The translations under genes and the position numbers were made by a program. Shown piece by piece: positions 18,900-28,876 of a stretch of DNA of 64,000 nucleotides. The stretch is from Hyphomicrobium sp. CS1BSMeth3. Lineage in GTDB: Bacteria; Pseudomonadota; Alphaproteobacteria; Rhizobiales; Hyphomicrobiaceae. Under the pieces are notes generated by a model, which was not told where the DNA came from, ran no database searches, and saw only the letters and a list, made by a program, of their open reading frames with translations. The stretch spans positions 186,001-250,000 of the forward strand of contig NZ_FPEI01000006.1 in the NCBI RefSeq assembly GCF_900117415.1. Direction: 5' to 3'. Numbering within the stretch: the first letter of the stretch is position 1; every line of letters begins with the position of its first letter.

Positions 18900-20300
18900 A
18901 TGCCCACCATCGCCATCGTCGGCCGGCCGAACGTCGGCAAGTCGACGCTGTTCAACCGCCTCACCGGGCGGCGGACGGCGCTGGTTTCGGACATGCCGGG
19001 CCTCACGCGCGACCGGCGCGAGGGCGAGGCGGACATCGGCGGCCACATACTCGAGGTCGTGGACACGGCCGGTCTCGAGGAGGCCGACAAGGGCTCCATC
19101 GCCGACCGGATGCGCTCTCAATCCGAGCTGGCCATCCGCGACGCGGATGCCGTCGCCTTCGTGTTCGATGCCCGCGCGGGGGTGACGCCGACCGACAAGG
19201 CTTTCGCGCGGATCGTGCGCGCTTCAGGCCGTCCGGTCGTGCTGGTTGCGAACAAGTGCGAGGGCAAGGCCGGCACGGAAGGTTTTTACGAGGCCTACGC
19301 GCTTGGCCTCGGTGAGCCGGTCGCCATTTCCGCCGAACACGGCGAGGGCCTCGCGGAGCTGGAGAGCGAACTGCTCGCCGCGCTCGGCCTCAAGCCGATC
19401 GTCAAGGCGCGCCGTCGCCGCCGCAGTGAGGAGCCGGAGCCCGAAGCTGAGATACCCGAGGAAGCCGAGACCGAGGCGGAGGATCCCGGCAAGCCTGTCC
19501 GCGTTGCCATTGTCGGGCGGCCCAATGCCGGCAAGTCGACGCTCGTGAACGCGATCCTCGGTGAGGAGCGCATGATTACCGGCCCCGAGCCGGGTCTCAC
19601 GCGCGATTCCATTTCGAGCGACCTCTCGTGGCAGGGGCGCGCGATCAAACTCTTCGACACCGCCGGCCTGCGCCGCAAGGCCCGCATCGACGAGCTTGCC
19701 GAGAAGCTCGCCGCCAGCGATGCCGTGCGCGCCATCCGCTTTGCCGAGGTCGTGGTGCTGCTCATCGATGCCGAGCGTCCCTTCGAGCAACAGGATCTCA
19801 CCATCGGCAACATGATCATCGAGGAGGGGCGTGCGCTCGTCATCGCGGTCAACAAGTGGGATCTCGTCGAGGACAAGCAGGCGACGCTCAAGGATCTCAA
19901 GGAAACCGTCGCCGAAAAATTCGCGGAAGCCGCAGGCGTATCCGTCGTCACGATCTCCGCTGCCTCGGGCCGCAACATCGACAAGCTCATGAAGGCCATT
20001 CTCGATGCGCACGCCGTATGGTCGCGCCGCATCTCGACGGCCGAGATCAACCGCTGGCTTCAGGTCGCCCTCGCGCGGCACGCGCCGCCGCAGTCCAAGG
20101 GCCGGCGCATCCGCATTCGCTACATGACGCAGCCCTCGGCCCGCCCGCCGACCTTCATTGCCTTCTGCTCGCAGCCGGGGGGCATCCCGGAATCCTACAT
20201 GCGCTATCTGACGAACAGCCTGCGCGAGGCGTTCGGCATGCCGGGCACACCCATCCGCATCAATCTGCGCAAGGGCGCGAACCCCTACGCCGACAAGTAG
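18900..20300 (+). CDS. der: Ribosome biogenesis GTPase Der (EngA)
   Basis: A 466-residue protein with two GTPase domains: GRPNVGKST near residue 8 and GRPNAGKST near residue 205, each with its DTAGL switch and NKWD or NKCE base-recognition motif. A C-terminal KH-like domain follows (RIRIRYMTQ, and NPYADK at the end). Der assists assembly of the 50S subunit. An acidic, low-complexity linker ([18 protein letters not shown]) separates the GTPase domains and is longer than usual. Confidence 0.96.
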   Translation: MPTIAIVGRPNVGKSTLFNRLTGRRTALVSDMPGLTRDRREGEADIGGHILEVVDTAGLEEADKGSIADRMRSQSELAIRDADAVAFVFDARAGVTPTDKAFARIVRASGRPVVLVANKCEGKAGTEGFYEAYALGLGEPVAISAEHGEGLAELESELLAALGLKPIVKARRRRRSEEPEPEAEIPEEAETEAEDPGKPVRVAIVGRPNAGKSTLVNAILGEERMITGPEPGLTRDSISSDLSWQGRAIKLFDTAGLRRKARIDELAEKLAASDAVRAIRFAEVVVLLIDAERPFEQQDLTIGNMIIEEGRALVIAVNKWDLVEDKQATLKDLKETVAEKFAEAAGVSVVTISAASGRNIDKLMKAILDAHAVWSRRISTAEINRWLQVALARHAPPQSKGRRIRIRYMTQPSARPPTFIAFCSQPGGIPESYMRYLTNSLREAFGMPGTPIRINLRKGANPYADK

Positions 20301-20497
20301 GCCCGCCCAAGTAGGCCCGCGTAGAGAGCCCACCCCCCTATTTATTCTGTTTTGGAGGGACAATTTCGCGCCAAAACCAATGCTTCCGACCACAGACGGC
20401 CCCAGTTCGGGGGACTAGACTGCGGCTGGCCCCGGATCTCGGGGGCAGACTTCGGCACGGGCGGGCCGACCGCCTGATCCAGTGGCAGGAGGCCACC

Positions 20498-20863
20498 ATG
20501 AGCATTTTCGATACAATCAAGTCGGCGATTTTCGGCTCGCCGGCAAACGCATCGCCGGCGCCGTCCGCCGCCGGCAGCCCGGCCGCTCCTGCAGGTTCGC
20601 CGGCAGCCGCAGTCGATGTCGCCGCCAATCTCGATGCGCTCGCCAAGGCATCCAAGGAAAAGTTCGACTGGCGCAAGTCCATCGTCGATCTGATGAAGCT
20701 CCTGAAGCTCGACAGCAGCCTTGCCGCGCGCAAGGAGCTGGCCAAGGAGCTCGGCTACACCGGCAACACGAACGACAGTGCGACCATGAACATGTGGCTG
20801 CACAAGCAGGTCATGGCCAAGCTCGCCGCCAACGGCGGCAAAGTGCCGGACGAGCTCAAGTAA
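20498..20863 (+). CDS. DUF3597 domain-containing protein
   Basis: A 121-residue soluble protein: a start MSIFDTIKSAIFG, an alanine/proline/serine-rich linker (residues 16-45), and a compact helical domain with DWRKSIVDLMKLL and ELGYTGNTNDSATMNMWLH typical of DUF3597. Function unknown; members may bind peptidoglycan. A GGAGG site lies just upstream (20488-20492). It stands alone and is closed by the hairpin at 20899-20926. Confidence 0.85.
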   Translation: MSIFDTIKSAIFGSPANASPAPSAAGSPAAPAGSPAAAVDVAANLDALAKASKEKFDWRKSIVDLMKLLKLDSSLAARKELAKELGYTGNTNDSATMNMWLHKQVMAKLAANGGKVPDELK

Positions 20864-20898
20864 CGCGCTGAACTTTCGTTCGCGCAGGCACATCGGAT

Positions 20899-20926
20899 CC
20901 GCCCCATGGCATCTGCCGTGGGGCGG
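20899..20926. terminator. Bidirectional hairpin between convergent genes
   Basis: CCGCCCCA pairs with TGGGGCGG, and the stem continues inward through TGGCA/TGCCG. It stands between the DUF3597 gene and the convergent dehydrogenase gene. A clear T-run is lacking on either side. Confidence 0.6.
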
Positions 20927-20941
20927 TCCTTATCGATCCGC

Positions 20942-22045
20942 TCAGCGCCAGGGCTCGATGATCACCTTGATCTGCGACTGCGGCTTGGCCAGCTCGTCGA
21001 AGGCGCCTGCCACACCATCGAGCCCGACTTTCGCCGTCACCAGCGCGCTGCCATCGACGTCGCCATCGCCGAGCAGCTTCAGCGCCACCGCGAACTCGTC
21101 GACCGTGTAGCCGAACACGTACTGCAGGTTCAGCTCCTTGAAGATCGCGATGAGCGGTTCCTGGTGATCCGTTTCCATGGAAACGCCGACGACGATGACG
21201 CGCGCATCCTGCGCGGCGCCCTGGAACACATTCTGGATCATGCCGGGCACGCCCACGCACTCGAAGATCACCTGCGGCCGCACGGTCGCGGGACCGGTGA
21301 CCGGTGAAGGCGGCAGCGCTGCGGCCTCTTCCGGCGAGAGCTTGGCGTAGGATTCCCACGTCGCGTAGGGCGACTCCTTCCCCGGATCGACGACCACGTC
21401 CGCGCCCATGATCTGCGCGATCTCGCGGCGCTTCGGCGAGAAATCCGAGGCGATGATCGGCCCGAGTTTCACCGTCTTCCGTTTCAAGCGCAGCGCGGCG
21501 ATCACGGCAAGCCCCACAGGCCCGCAACCGATCACGAGCGGCACTTCACCATCCTGCAGGCGCGCTTTCGCGACGGCATGAACGCCCACGGCGAGCGGCT
21601 CGCTCAGCGCGGCGTGCTCGCTCGCAAGGCCGTTCGGAACCTCGAGCAGAAAACGCTCGCCGAGCAGCATGCGCTCGGCATAGCCGCCGACATTGCGGTC
21701 GGAGTAGCCGACACCCTCGATGCGCCCGTCCACCATCGTGCGCGGCACCGACGTCACGCGCGCGCCCGGCTTGAAGCGCCCCTCGGTGCCGGGGCCGTTC
21801 TCGATGATCTCCCCGCAGAACTCGTGGCCGAAGACGATGTCCTTCGAAAGGTCCATGCTCTTGCGCCAGGGCACATGCGCCAGCGACTTGTTCATGAGGT
21901 CGGCATAGAGGCGCGCGTGCAGATCCGTGCCGCAGATGCCGCACGCCAGGGTCTTCACGAGCACCTGGCCGCTACCGGGCTTCGGGTCCGGCAGTTGATC
22001 GACGACGATATTGCCTTTTCGCAGGATGGCGGCGCGCATGGGCAT
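20942..22045 (-). CDS. Zinc-binding alcohol dehydrogenase (MDR family)
   Basis: A 367-residue medium-chain dehydrogenase. The catalytic zinc site is marked by CGICGTDLH and GHEFCGE, and the Rossmann motif by GCGPVGLAVIAAL. The four-cysteine loop for the structural zinc is absent; in its place is a polar segment (TSVPRTMVDGRIEG), as in one subgroup of this family. The start MPMRAAILRK could also be the second ATG two codons on. It may be co-transcribed with leuC, whose stop is 126 bases upstream. The substrate is unknown. Confidence 0.85.
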   Translation of the reverse strand: MPMRAAILRKGNIVVDQLPDPKPGSGQVLVKTLACGICGTDLHARLYADLMNKSLAHVPWRKSMDLSKDIVFGHEFCGEIIENGPGTEGRFKPGARVTSVPRTMVDGRIEGVGYSDRNVGGYAERMLLGERFLLEVPNGLASEHAALSEPLAVGVHAVAKARLQDGEVPLVIGCGPVGLAVIAALRLKRKTVKLGPIIASDFSPKRREIAQIMGADVVVDPGKESPYATWESYAKLSPEEAAALPPSPVTGPATVRPQVIFECVGVPGMIQNVFQGAAQDARVIVVGVSMETDHQEPLIAIFKELNLQYVFGYTVDEFAVALKLLGDGDVDGSALVTAKVGLDGVAGAFDELAKPQSQIKVIIEPWR

Positions 22046-22170
22046 TCTCCCTCGAGTTCACGGCTGTTGAGGGCAGTCTAGTTGCGCTGATGCCATCCAG
22101 GAATCACAAACGGCGGACCGCGCTATGCACGATCTGCCGTTCGAAAATCTTGAGCGCAGTTCAGGCGCGC

Positions 22171-23586
22171 CTACTTCCACTCGCGGATGTCGACGAAGCG
22201 ACCCGCGATCGCCGCCGCCGCCGCCATGGCCGGCGAGACGAGGTGCGTGCGCCCGAGGCGGCCCTGGCGGCCCTCGAAATTGCGGTTCGAGGTCGAGGCG
22301 CAGCGCTCGCGCGGGCGGAGCTGGTCCGGGTTCATGCCGAGGCACATGGAGCAGCCGGCTTCGCGCCAGTCGAAGCCCGCATCCATGAAGATCTTGGCGA
22401 GCCCCTCGGCCTCGGCCTGCTCCTTCACCAGGCCCGAGCCCGGCACGATCATCCCGCTCACGTTCGGGCTGATCTTGCGGCCCTGGATGACGGCTGCCGC
22501 CGCGCGCAGGTCCTCGATGCGCCCGTTCGTGCACGAGCCGATGAACACGCGGTCGATGGTGATGTCGGTGATCTTCTCGCCGCCCTTGAGGCCCATGTAC
22601 TCGAGCGCACGCTGAATGGAGGCGCGCTTCTGCTCGTTGTGCGCCTCCTCGGGCGTCGGCACGCGGCCGCTGACCGAGATCACGTCCTCGGGGCTCGTGC
22701 CCCAGGTCACGACCGGCGGCAGGTTGGCCGCATCGAGCGTCAGCACCTTGTCGAAGTGCGCGCCCTCATCGCTCCGGAGCGTTTCCCAGTAGCGCACGGC
22801 CATATCCCAGGCCTTGCCCTGGGGCGACTTCGGCCGGCCCTTGAGATATTCGAAGGTGATCTCGTCGGGCGCCACCATGCCGGCGCGCGCACCACCCTCG
22901 ATGCACATGTTGCAGACCGTCATGCGGCCTTCCATCGAGAGCGCGCGAATGGCATCGCCGGTGTATTCGATGACGTGGCCGGTGCCGCCCGCTGTTCCCG
23001 TCTCGCCGATGATCGAGAGGGTGATGTCCTTCGCGGTCACGCCCTCGGGCAGCTTGCCCTTGACCTCGACCTTCATGTTCTTCATGCGCCGCTGCAGCAG
23101 CGTCTGCGTCGCGAGCACGTGCTCGACCTCGCTCGTGCCGATGCCGTGCGCGAGCGCGCCGAAGGCGCCGTGCGTGGACGTATGGCTGTCACCGCACACG
23201 ATGGTCGTGCCCGGCAGCGTGAATCCCTGCTCCGGTCCGATGACGTGGACGATGCCCTGGCGCACATCGAGCTCATTGAAGTACTCGATGCCGAAGTCCT
23301 TGGCGTTCTTTGCGAGCGCCTCGACCTGGATGCGCGATTCCTCCTCCTTGATGCCGGCGCGGCGATCGGAGGTCGGCACGTTGTGGTCGACGACGGCGAG
23401 CGTCTTGTCGGGCGCGCGCACCTTGCGGCCGGCCAGCGCCAGCCCTTCGAAGGCCTGCGGCGACGTCACCTCGTGCACGAGATGGCGGTCGATATAAAGC
23501 ACGCACGTCCCGTCCGGCTGCTGGTCGACGATGTGATCGTCGAAGATCTTGTCATAGAGCGTCTTTGGAGCGGACGGGCTGGCCAT
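22171..23586 (-). CDS. leuC: 3-isopropylmalate dehydratase large subunit
   Basis: A 471-residue aconitase-family protein that isomerises isopropylmalate in leucine synthesis. The [4Fe-4S] ligands are in FIGSCTNGR and in GCSMCLGMN, and the substrate-site segments [15 protein letters not shown] and RNFEGRQG are intact. The ATG at 23584-23586 is chosen because [12 protein letters not shown], the usual LeuC start, begins eight residues later. LeuD, the small subunit, is not adjacent. In many Hyphomicrobiales leuC follows rplS, and the two are also close here, though other genes lie between. Confidence 0.95.
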   Translation of the reverse strand: MASPSAPKTLYDKIFDDHIVDQQPDGTCVLYIDRHLVHEVTSPQAFEGLALAGRKVRAPDKTLAVVDHNVPTSDRRAGIKEEESRIQVEALAKNAKDFGIEYFNELDVRQGIVHVIGPEQGFTLPGTTIVCGDSHTSTHGAFGALAHGIGTSEVEHVLATQTLLQRRMKNMKVEVKGKLPEGVTAKDITLSIIGETGTAGGTGHVIEYTGDAIRALSMEGRMTVCNMCIEGGARAGMVAPDEITFEYLKGRPKSPQGKAWDMAVRYWETLRSDEGAHFDKVLTLDAANLPPVVTWGTSPEDVISVSGRVPTPEEAHNEQKRASIQRALEYMGLKGGEKITDITIDRVFIGSCTNGRIEDLRAAAAVIQGRKISPNVSGMIVPGSGLVKEQAEAEGLAKIFMDAGFDWREAGCSMCLGMNPDQLRPRERCASTSNRNFEGRQGRLGRTHLVSPAMAAAAAIAGRFVDIREWK

Positions 23587-23831
23587 GGTGTCGGTTTCTC
23601 TCTCCAGGCGGATGCGATCCTGCCGGAGGCCGGCAGGCCGCTTTGAATGCTTCTCATATGCCCGAACTGTCCAGGACTTCAAGTCTGCGGCGCCAGCGCT
23701 GCCGGATGGCTGCTTTGCGCATCTCCGCGATCCCGCAGCGCACCATTTGAACGCCGCTCCCGAGCCCGTTGCCAACCTCGGTGCGGGCGCCTAGGTTGAT
23801 GCTTCATTGCACGGAGCACCTGCGGCCTCTC

Positions 23832-25517
23832 ATGCCGATCGAGCGCCCCCTCCCCTGGGAAAAGAGCTATCCGCCCGGCGTCGTCTGGGACGCACCGATC
23901 GTGGTCGGCACGCTGCCCGCCCTGCTCGCCCGCGCCGTCGCGACCTATGGCGGTAAGCCGGCCTTCGAGTATCGCGAGCGCAAGATCAGCTTTATCGAGT
24001 ACGGCCAGCGGGTGAAGGCCTTTGCCGCCGGGCTCCTGAAGCTCGGCATTGCCAAGGGCGAGCGCGTGGCGCTCTACCTGCCGAACTGCCCCGCGCAGCC
24101 GGTCTCGCTGTTTGGCGTGGCTCAGATCGGCGGCATTGTCGTGAACCTCTCGCCGCTCGACGCCGAGCGCGAGCTCGCCCACAAGCTCAAGGATTCCGGC
24201 GCCCGGACGCTCATCGCGACCAACATCGGCCCCATGGCCGGCGTGGCGCTCAAGATCAAGGCGGCCGGCCTCGTCGACCGCCTCATCATCGCCGATGATG
24301 CGGTGTGGGGGCCGTCCCCTGCGACCGCGCCGATGCCGGCTCTCGGTAATGGCGTCCTGTCGTTCGACGAGGTGGCCTCCGCCGCCCCGCCCGCCACATG
24401 GCCCGAGGTCGTGCCGGACGACATCGTGCTCCTCCAGTACACGGGCGGCACCACGGGCCTGCCCAAGGGCGCCATCCTGAGCCACGCGAACCTCACGGCC
24501 GCCGTCGAAATCGGCAAGGCGTGGTCCGCACCGCAGACCACGATGAAGCCGGGCGAGGGGCGCGTCATCTGCGTGCTCCCGCTCTTTCATATGTACGCCA
24601 TCACGGCCTGCCTCACGCGCGGCCTCGACCAGGGCAGCGAGATCCTGCTCCGCCTGCGCTTCGACGTCGAGCAGACGCTCCGCGACATCACCGAGAAGCG
24701 CGCCACGACCTTCTCCGGCGTGCCAACTATGTGGATTGCCATCGCCAACACCCCCGGCGTCGAGAAGCTGGATTTTTCCTCGCTCAAGGGCATCCACTCC
24801 GGCGGCGCTGCCGTCCCCATCGAGATCGAGAACCGGATCAAGTCGATCACCGGCCTCCAACTCGGCGGCGGCTGGGGCATGACCGAGACCGCGCCGGCCG
24901 GCGCCAATATCCCCTCGAATCGCCCCGACCTGCGCGGCAGCATCGGGCTCCCGCTCCCCGGCATCCTCATGGATGTGGTCGCGCTCGACAATCCGCGCCG
25001 CGTGCTGCCGCCCGGCGAGATCGGCGAGATCCGCATCAAGGGACCGAACGTTACGCGCGGCTACTGGAACCGCCCTGAGGAATCGGCTGCCGCCTTCGTC
25101 GATGGCTATCTGCTCACCGGCGACATCGGCTACATGGACGCGGAAGGCTTCTTCTTCCTGACCGACCGCAAGAAGGACATGATCATCTCGGGCGGCTTCA
25201 ACGTCTATCCGCGCATGATCGAGGAAGCCATCTACGAGCACCCGTTCGTCGAGGAGGTGATCGTCATCGGCATTCCCGATGCCTATCGCGGCCAGGCCGC
25301 CAAGGCCTTCATCAAGCTCAAGGCCGGTGCCGCGCCCTTCACGCTCGATGAGCTCCGCGACTTCCTCGTCGACAAGATCGGCCGTCACGAGCTGCCGGCG
25401 GCCATCGAGTTCCGCGAGAGCCTGCCCAAGACCGCCGTGGGCAAGCTCTCCAAGAAAGAATTGGTCGCGGAGGAGGCGGCGCGCCGCGCGGTCGCAGTCG
25501 AACCCGCCTCGACCTGA
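23832..25517 (+). CDS. Acyl-CoA ligase (AMP-forming), PimA/FadD-like
   Basis: A 561-residue adenylate-forming ligase. The ATP-binding P-loop reads YTGGTTGLPKG near residue 203, the acyl-site motif GWGMTETAP follows, then TGDIGYMD and the C-terminal hinge DRKKDMIISGGFNVYPR and catalytic lysine PKTAVGKLSKKEL. It activates a fatty or dicarboxylic acid to its CoA ester. The ATG at 23832 (MPIERPLPW) is preferred; other in-frame starts lie 33 and 63 bases upstream. It begins a set with two acyl-CoA dehydrogenase genes in the order of the pimelate-degradation operon. Confidence 0.88.
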   Translation: MPIERPLPWEKSYPPGVVWDAPIVVGTLPALLARAVATYGGKPAFEYRERKISFIEYGQRVKAFAAGLLKLGIAKGERVALYLPNCPAQPVSLFGVAQIGGIVVNLSPLDAERELAHKLKDSGARTLIATNIGPMAGVALKIKAAGLVDRLIIADDAVWGPSPATAPMPALGNGVLSFDEVASAAPPATWPEVVPDDIVLLQYTGGTTGLPKGAILSHANLTAAVEIGKAWSAPQTTMKPGEGRVICVLPLFHMYAITACLTRGLDQGSEILLRLRFDVEQTLRDITEKRATTFSGVPTMWIAIANTPGVEKLDFSSLKGIHSGGAAVPIEIENRIKSITGLQLGGGWGMTETAPAGANIPSNRPDLRGSIGLPLPGILMDVVALDNPRRVLPPGEIGEIRIKGPNVTRGYWNRPEESAAAFVDGYLLTGDIGYMDAEGFFFLTDRKKDMIISGGFNVYPRMIEEAIYEHPFVEEVIVIGIPDAYRGQAAKAFIKLKAGAAPFTLDELRDFLVDKIGRHELPAAIEFRESLPKTAVGKLSKKELVAEEAARRAVAVEPAST

Positions 25518-25583
25518 GCCGTCGGCCAGCCTAATGTGCCGCCAAATTCGAAGCATCAGGAAGTTCTAAGCGAGGAGCCGTCC

Positions 25584-26789
25584 ATGGACCTGCGTTTCAG
25601 CCCCGAGGAGAACGCCTTCCGGCAGGAAGTGCGGAGCTTCTTCCAGACCGAGATTCCGCTTTCGATCCGCTCGAAGTCGATCGAGGGCCGCCGCCTGACC
25701 AAGGAGGACATGGTCACGGCCCACAAGACGCTCCATAAAAAGGGCTGGGCCGTCTACAACTGGCCGAAGGACTGGGGCGGCTGCGAGTGGACGCCCGTCC
25801 AGCAGTACATCTTCCTCGAGGAAATGCAGTCCAACGGCGTGCCGCCGCCGCTCGCCTTCAATACTTCCATGAATGGCCCGGTGATCATCCAGTTCGGCAC
25901 TGACGCGCAGAAGAAGAAGTTCCTCCCCCGCATTGCCGCGCTCGACGACTGGTGGTGCCAGGGCTTCTCCGAGCCCGGCTCCGGCTCCGACCTCGCCTCA
26001 CTCAAGACCACCGCCGTCCGTCAGGGCGACCACTACATCGTCAACGGCCAGAAGACCTGGACGACGCTTGCCCAGTACGCCGACTGGATCTTCTGCCTCG
26101 TGCGCACGGATCCGAGCGCGAAAAAGCAGCTCGGCATTTCCTACATCGTCTTCCCGATGACGACGCCCGGCGTCACGCGCCGACCCATCCAGCTCATCGA
26201 CGGCGGCTCGGAGGTCAACGAGGTCTTCTTCGATGACGTGAAGGTGCCCGTCGAGAACCTGATCGGCGAGGAGAATCGCGGCTGGGACTGCGCGAAGTTC
26301 CTGCTCGGCAACGAGCGCTTCGGCATTGCCCGCGTCGGCATCTCCAAGATGCGCGTCGCGCGCATCAAGGAGCTCGCGAGGCGCGTCCCCTCGGGCAGCG
26401 GCGGCGTGCTCATGGAGGATCCGCAGTTCGCCGAGAAGGTCGCGGCAGCCGAGGTCGAGCTCAAGGCCCTCGAGATGACGCAGATGCGCTTCCTCGCGGC
26501 CGAGCGCGGCAACAAGAGCGGCAAGCCCAACCCCGCAACCTCCATGCTCAAGCTCAAGGGCTCCGAGATCCAGCAGACGGTCACCGAGCTGCTCATGGAG
26601 CTCGCCGGCCCGCTCGCGATCCCCTACGCGAACGACGAGGACGACATGATCGGCCACAACGAGCCGATCGGCGCCGAGTGGGCAGCACCCGCCGCGCCCA
26701 CGTACTTCAACTATCGCAAGGTTTCGATCTACGGCGGCTCCAACGAGATCCAGCGCAACATCCTCGCGAAGGCCGTGCTCGGGTTCTGA
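25584..26789 (+). CDS. Acyl-CoA dehydrogenase, PimC-like large subunit
   Basis: A 401-residue flavin-dependent dehydrogenase with the FAD and substrate motifs GFSEPGSGSDLASL and NGQKTWTTLAQYAD, and a C-terminal YGGSNEIQRNILAKAVLG holding the probable catalytic Glu. GAGGAG lies upstream of the ATG at 25584. It is most like the large subunit of pimeloyl-CoA-type dehydrogenases, which work as heteromers with a shorter partner; that partner is encoded 131 bases downstream. Confidence 0.9.
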   Translation: MDLRFSPEENAFRQEVRSFFQTEIPLSIRSKSIEGRRLTKEDMVTAHKTLHKKGWAVYNWPKDWGGCEWTPVQQYIFLEEMQSNGVPPPLAFNTSMNGPVIIQFGTDAQKKKFLPRIAALDDWWCQGFSEPGSGSDLASLKTTAVRQGDHYIVNGQKTWTTLAQYADWIFCLVRTDPSAKKQLGISYIVFPMTTPGVTRRPIQLIDGGSEVNEVFFDDVKVPVENLIGEENRGWDCAKFLLGNERFGIARVGISKMRVARIKELARRVPSGSGGVLMEDPQFAEKVAAAEVELKALEMTQMRFLAAERGNKSGKPNPATSMLKLKGSEIQQTVTELLMELAGPLAIPYANDEDDMIGHNEPIGAEWAAPAAPTYFNYRKVSIYGGSNEIQRNILAKAVLGF

Positions 26790-26920
26790 GCCGGTCGCGT
26801 ATTGGCCGACCCGGCTGCGAGGTGAAAGCTCGCTCTGCGTTGGCGTTTTGGAGCGGGCCACTTAGCCCGCACAGACGAACAACCGCGGGCACTTGCCCGC
26901 AAACTAAAGAAGAGACCAAT

Positions 26921-28075
26921 ATGGATTTCGATCTCAGCGAGGAGCAGCAGCTTCTCAAGGACAACGTCGATCGGCTCACGGCCAACCGCTATGCCGAGAT
27001 CAAGACGCGCACCGAGCTCATGAAGTCCGCGAAGGGCTACAGCGAGGCGTTCTGGAAGGAGTTCGCCGAGATGGGCCTCCTCGCCATTCCCTTTGCCGAG
27101 GAGCACGGCGGCATGGGCCAGGGCGCCATCGAGACCATGCTGGTCGGCGAGGCCTTCGGGCGCGCGCAGGTTCTCGAGCCCTACTTCCCGACCGTGATCC
27201 TCGCCGGCTCGGCACTTCGTCTCGGCGCCGGTGAGGCCATGAAGGCCGCCGTGATCCCCGAGGTTGCGGCCGGCACGCTCACGCTCGCCTTCGCGCACCA
27301 GGAGCCGGAAGCGCGCTTCGATCTCGCCAACGTCACGACAAGTGCGAAGGCCGATGGCAAGGGCGGCTATGTGCTCGAAGGCGCGAAGTGCGTCGTGCTC
27401 GGCGGCGACAGCGCCGACAAGCTCGTCGTCTCCGCGCGCGTCTCGGGCGATCGCGCGAGCAAGGACGGCCTCGCGCTCTTCCTCGTCGATGCGAACGCGC
27501 CGGGCGTGACGCGCAAGGGCTATCCCACGCAGGACGGTACGCGCGCCGCCGACGTCACGCTCTCTGGCGTCAAGGTCGGCGCCGACGGCGTGATCGGCGA
27601 AGCCGGCAAGGCTTATCCCGTCATCGAGCGCACCGTGCAGAACGGTATTGCCTATCTCGCCGCCGAGGCCGTCGGCGGCATGAACGCGCTGCACGAGCTG
27701 ACCGTCGAGTACCTCAAGACGCGCAAGCAGTTCGGCGTGCCGATCGGCTCCTTCCAGGTGCTGCAGCACCGCTCCGTCGACATGTTCGTCTCCGTCGAGC
27801 AGGCGAAGAGCATGGCCCTCTATGCCTGCGTCATGGTCGACGAGCCGGACGAGAGCGAGCGCCGCCGCGCCATGCACGCCGTGAAAGTCCAGATCGGCAA
27901 GTCGGCGCGGCACGTCGGGCAGGAAGCCATCCAGCTCCACGGCGGCATCGGCATGACCATGGAGTACAAGGGCGGCCACTACTTCAAGCGGCTGACCATG
28001 ATCGATCTCATGTTCGGCAATGCCGATCACCATCTGCGCGAGCTCACCAAGGCCGGCGGCCTGCTGGCGGCATAA
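26921..28075 (+). CDS. Acyl-CoA dehydrogenase, PimD-like small subunit
   Basis: A 384-residue acyl-CoA dehydrogenase family protein starting MDFDLSEEQQLLKD. It has the N-terminal helical domain, the middle beta domain, and a helical C-terminal domain with QLHGGIGMTMEYKGGHY. The GSxEI-type Glu motif present in the preceding gene is missing, as in the non-catalytic partner of heteromeric acyl-CoA dehydrogenases. Together the two genes probably form one oxidation step for the CoA ester made by the upstream ligase. A hairpin terminator follows. Confidence 0.88.
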   Translation: MDFDLSEEQQLLKDNVDRLTANRYAEIKTRTELMKSAKGYSEAFWKEFAEMGLLAIPFAEEHGGMGQGAIETMLVGEAFGRAQVLEPYFPTVILAGSALRLGAGEAMKAAVIPEVAAGTLTLAFAHQEPEARFDLANVTTSAKADGKGGYVLEGAKCVVLGGDSADKLVVSARVSGDRASKDGLALFLVDANAPGVTRKGYPTQDGTRAADVTLSGVKVGADGVIGEAGKAYPVIERTVQNGIAYLAAEAVGGMNALHELTVEYLKTRKQFGVPIGSFQVLQHRSVDMFVSVEQAKSMALYACVMVDEPDESERRRAMHAVKVQIGKSARHVGQEAIQLHGGIGMTMEYKGGHYFKRLTMIDLMFGNADHHLRELTKAGGLLAA

Positions 28076-28101
28076 AAGCGCCCACAGTTTCGACGTGACT
28101 G

Positions 28102-28123
28102 ACGGGAGCCGTGCGGCTCCCGT
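28102..28123 (+). terminator. Hairpin behind the acyl-CoA dehydrogenase operon
   Basis: A perfect nine-base stem, ACGGGAGCC and GGCTCCCGT with loop GTGC, is followed by TCTGCT. It lies 26 bases behind the PimD-like gene. Confidence 0.65.
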
Positions 28124-28166
28124 TCTGCTATGGACGCGAGTTCCTCAGGCGGGGGAGGGGGATGCC

Positions 28167-28862
28167 ATGACGATTGTCCGAAAGACCATGACGGGCGCAG
28201 CGCTGGGGATGTCGCTGTCGCTCGCGGGCTGCCTCGAGCTGACCAAGGAGGCCACGTTCCGCGAGAACGGCGAGGCGCGTGTCGAAATAGAGATGGCGCT
28301 TTCCGCCGAGCTTGTCGCGCTCGCGACCAACCCCGCGATTGCCAAGCAGGCAGGCGCGGAAGGCCTCAACTTATTCGGCGACTGCGGCAAGCCCTGGCCC
28401 GCGAACGAGCCGTTGCCCGCTGGTGTGCGCTCGGTCGAGAGCAAGCGTGGCAAGCGCGGCGACATGGAAACCTGCACGATCGTCTTCGATGTCTCGGATC
28501 CCATTGCGGCCGTCGAGAGCGCGAAGAAAGTCGAAGTGCCGCACGCGGATGCCGTACCGAAGCAGGATGTATCGCTTACGCGCCTCACGGGCGCGCCCGG
28601 CTATCGCCTCAAGATGGCGATGGTCCCGGCCAAGCAGCCGGAGATCTCGGCCGAGGCCGCGCAGATGGCCGCCTCGCTCATGAAGGCGATGTTCGCCAAC
28701 CGCTATCTCACGCTCAGTCTTTCGGGGCAGCGTATCGAGAACACGAATGGCGAGCTTTCCGCGGACAAGCGCAAGGTGACGTGGAAGCTGCCGCTCGCAT
28801 CGCTCGTCGCGCCGAGCCCGGATAGCCCGACGACCATCGAGGCGGATGTGATCTATCGCTGA
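28167..28862 (+). CDS. Predicted lipoprotein of unknown function
   Basis: A 231-residue protein with a lipoprotein signal: MTIVRK, a hydrophobic stretch, and the lipobox LAGC with Cys22. The mature part starts LELTKEATFRENGEARVEIEM, a pattern of beta strands seen in DUF-type lipoproteins whose N-terminal domain resembles LppM-like folds; I cannot name a family with certainty. Two cysteines (FGDCGKPW and METCTIVF) could form a disulfide. GGGGGAGGGG lies upstream of the ATG. It precedes kptA by 14 bases; a functional link is not evident. Confidence 0.75.
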   Translation: MTIVRKTMTGAALGMSLSLAGCLELTKEATFRENGEARVEIEMALSAELVALATNPAIAKQAGAEGLNLFGDCGKPWPANEPLPAGVRSVESKRGKRGDMETCTIVFDVSDPIAAVESAKKVEVPHADAVPKQDVSLTRLTGAPGYRLKMAMVPAKQPEISAEAAQMAASLMKAMFANRYLTLSLSGQRIENTNGELSADKRKVTWKLPLASLVAPSPDSPTTIEADVIYR

Positions 28863-28876
28863 AACGTGGATCTCGC

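Noticed and set aside
23679-25556. A 625-codon open frame opposite the acyl-CoA ligase gene.
   Set aside because: Antisense shadow of a GC-rich coding region; no motif and no ribosome-binding site.
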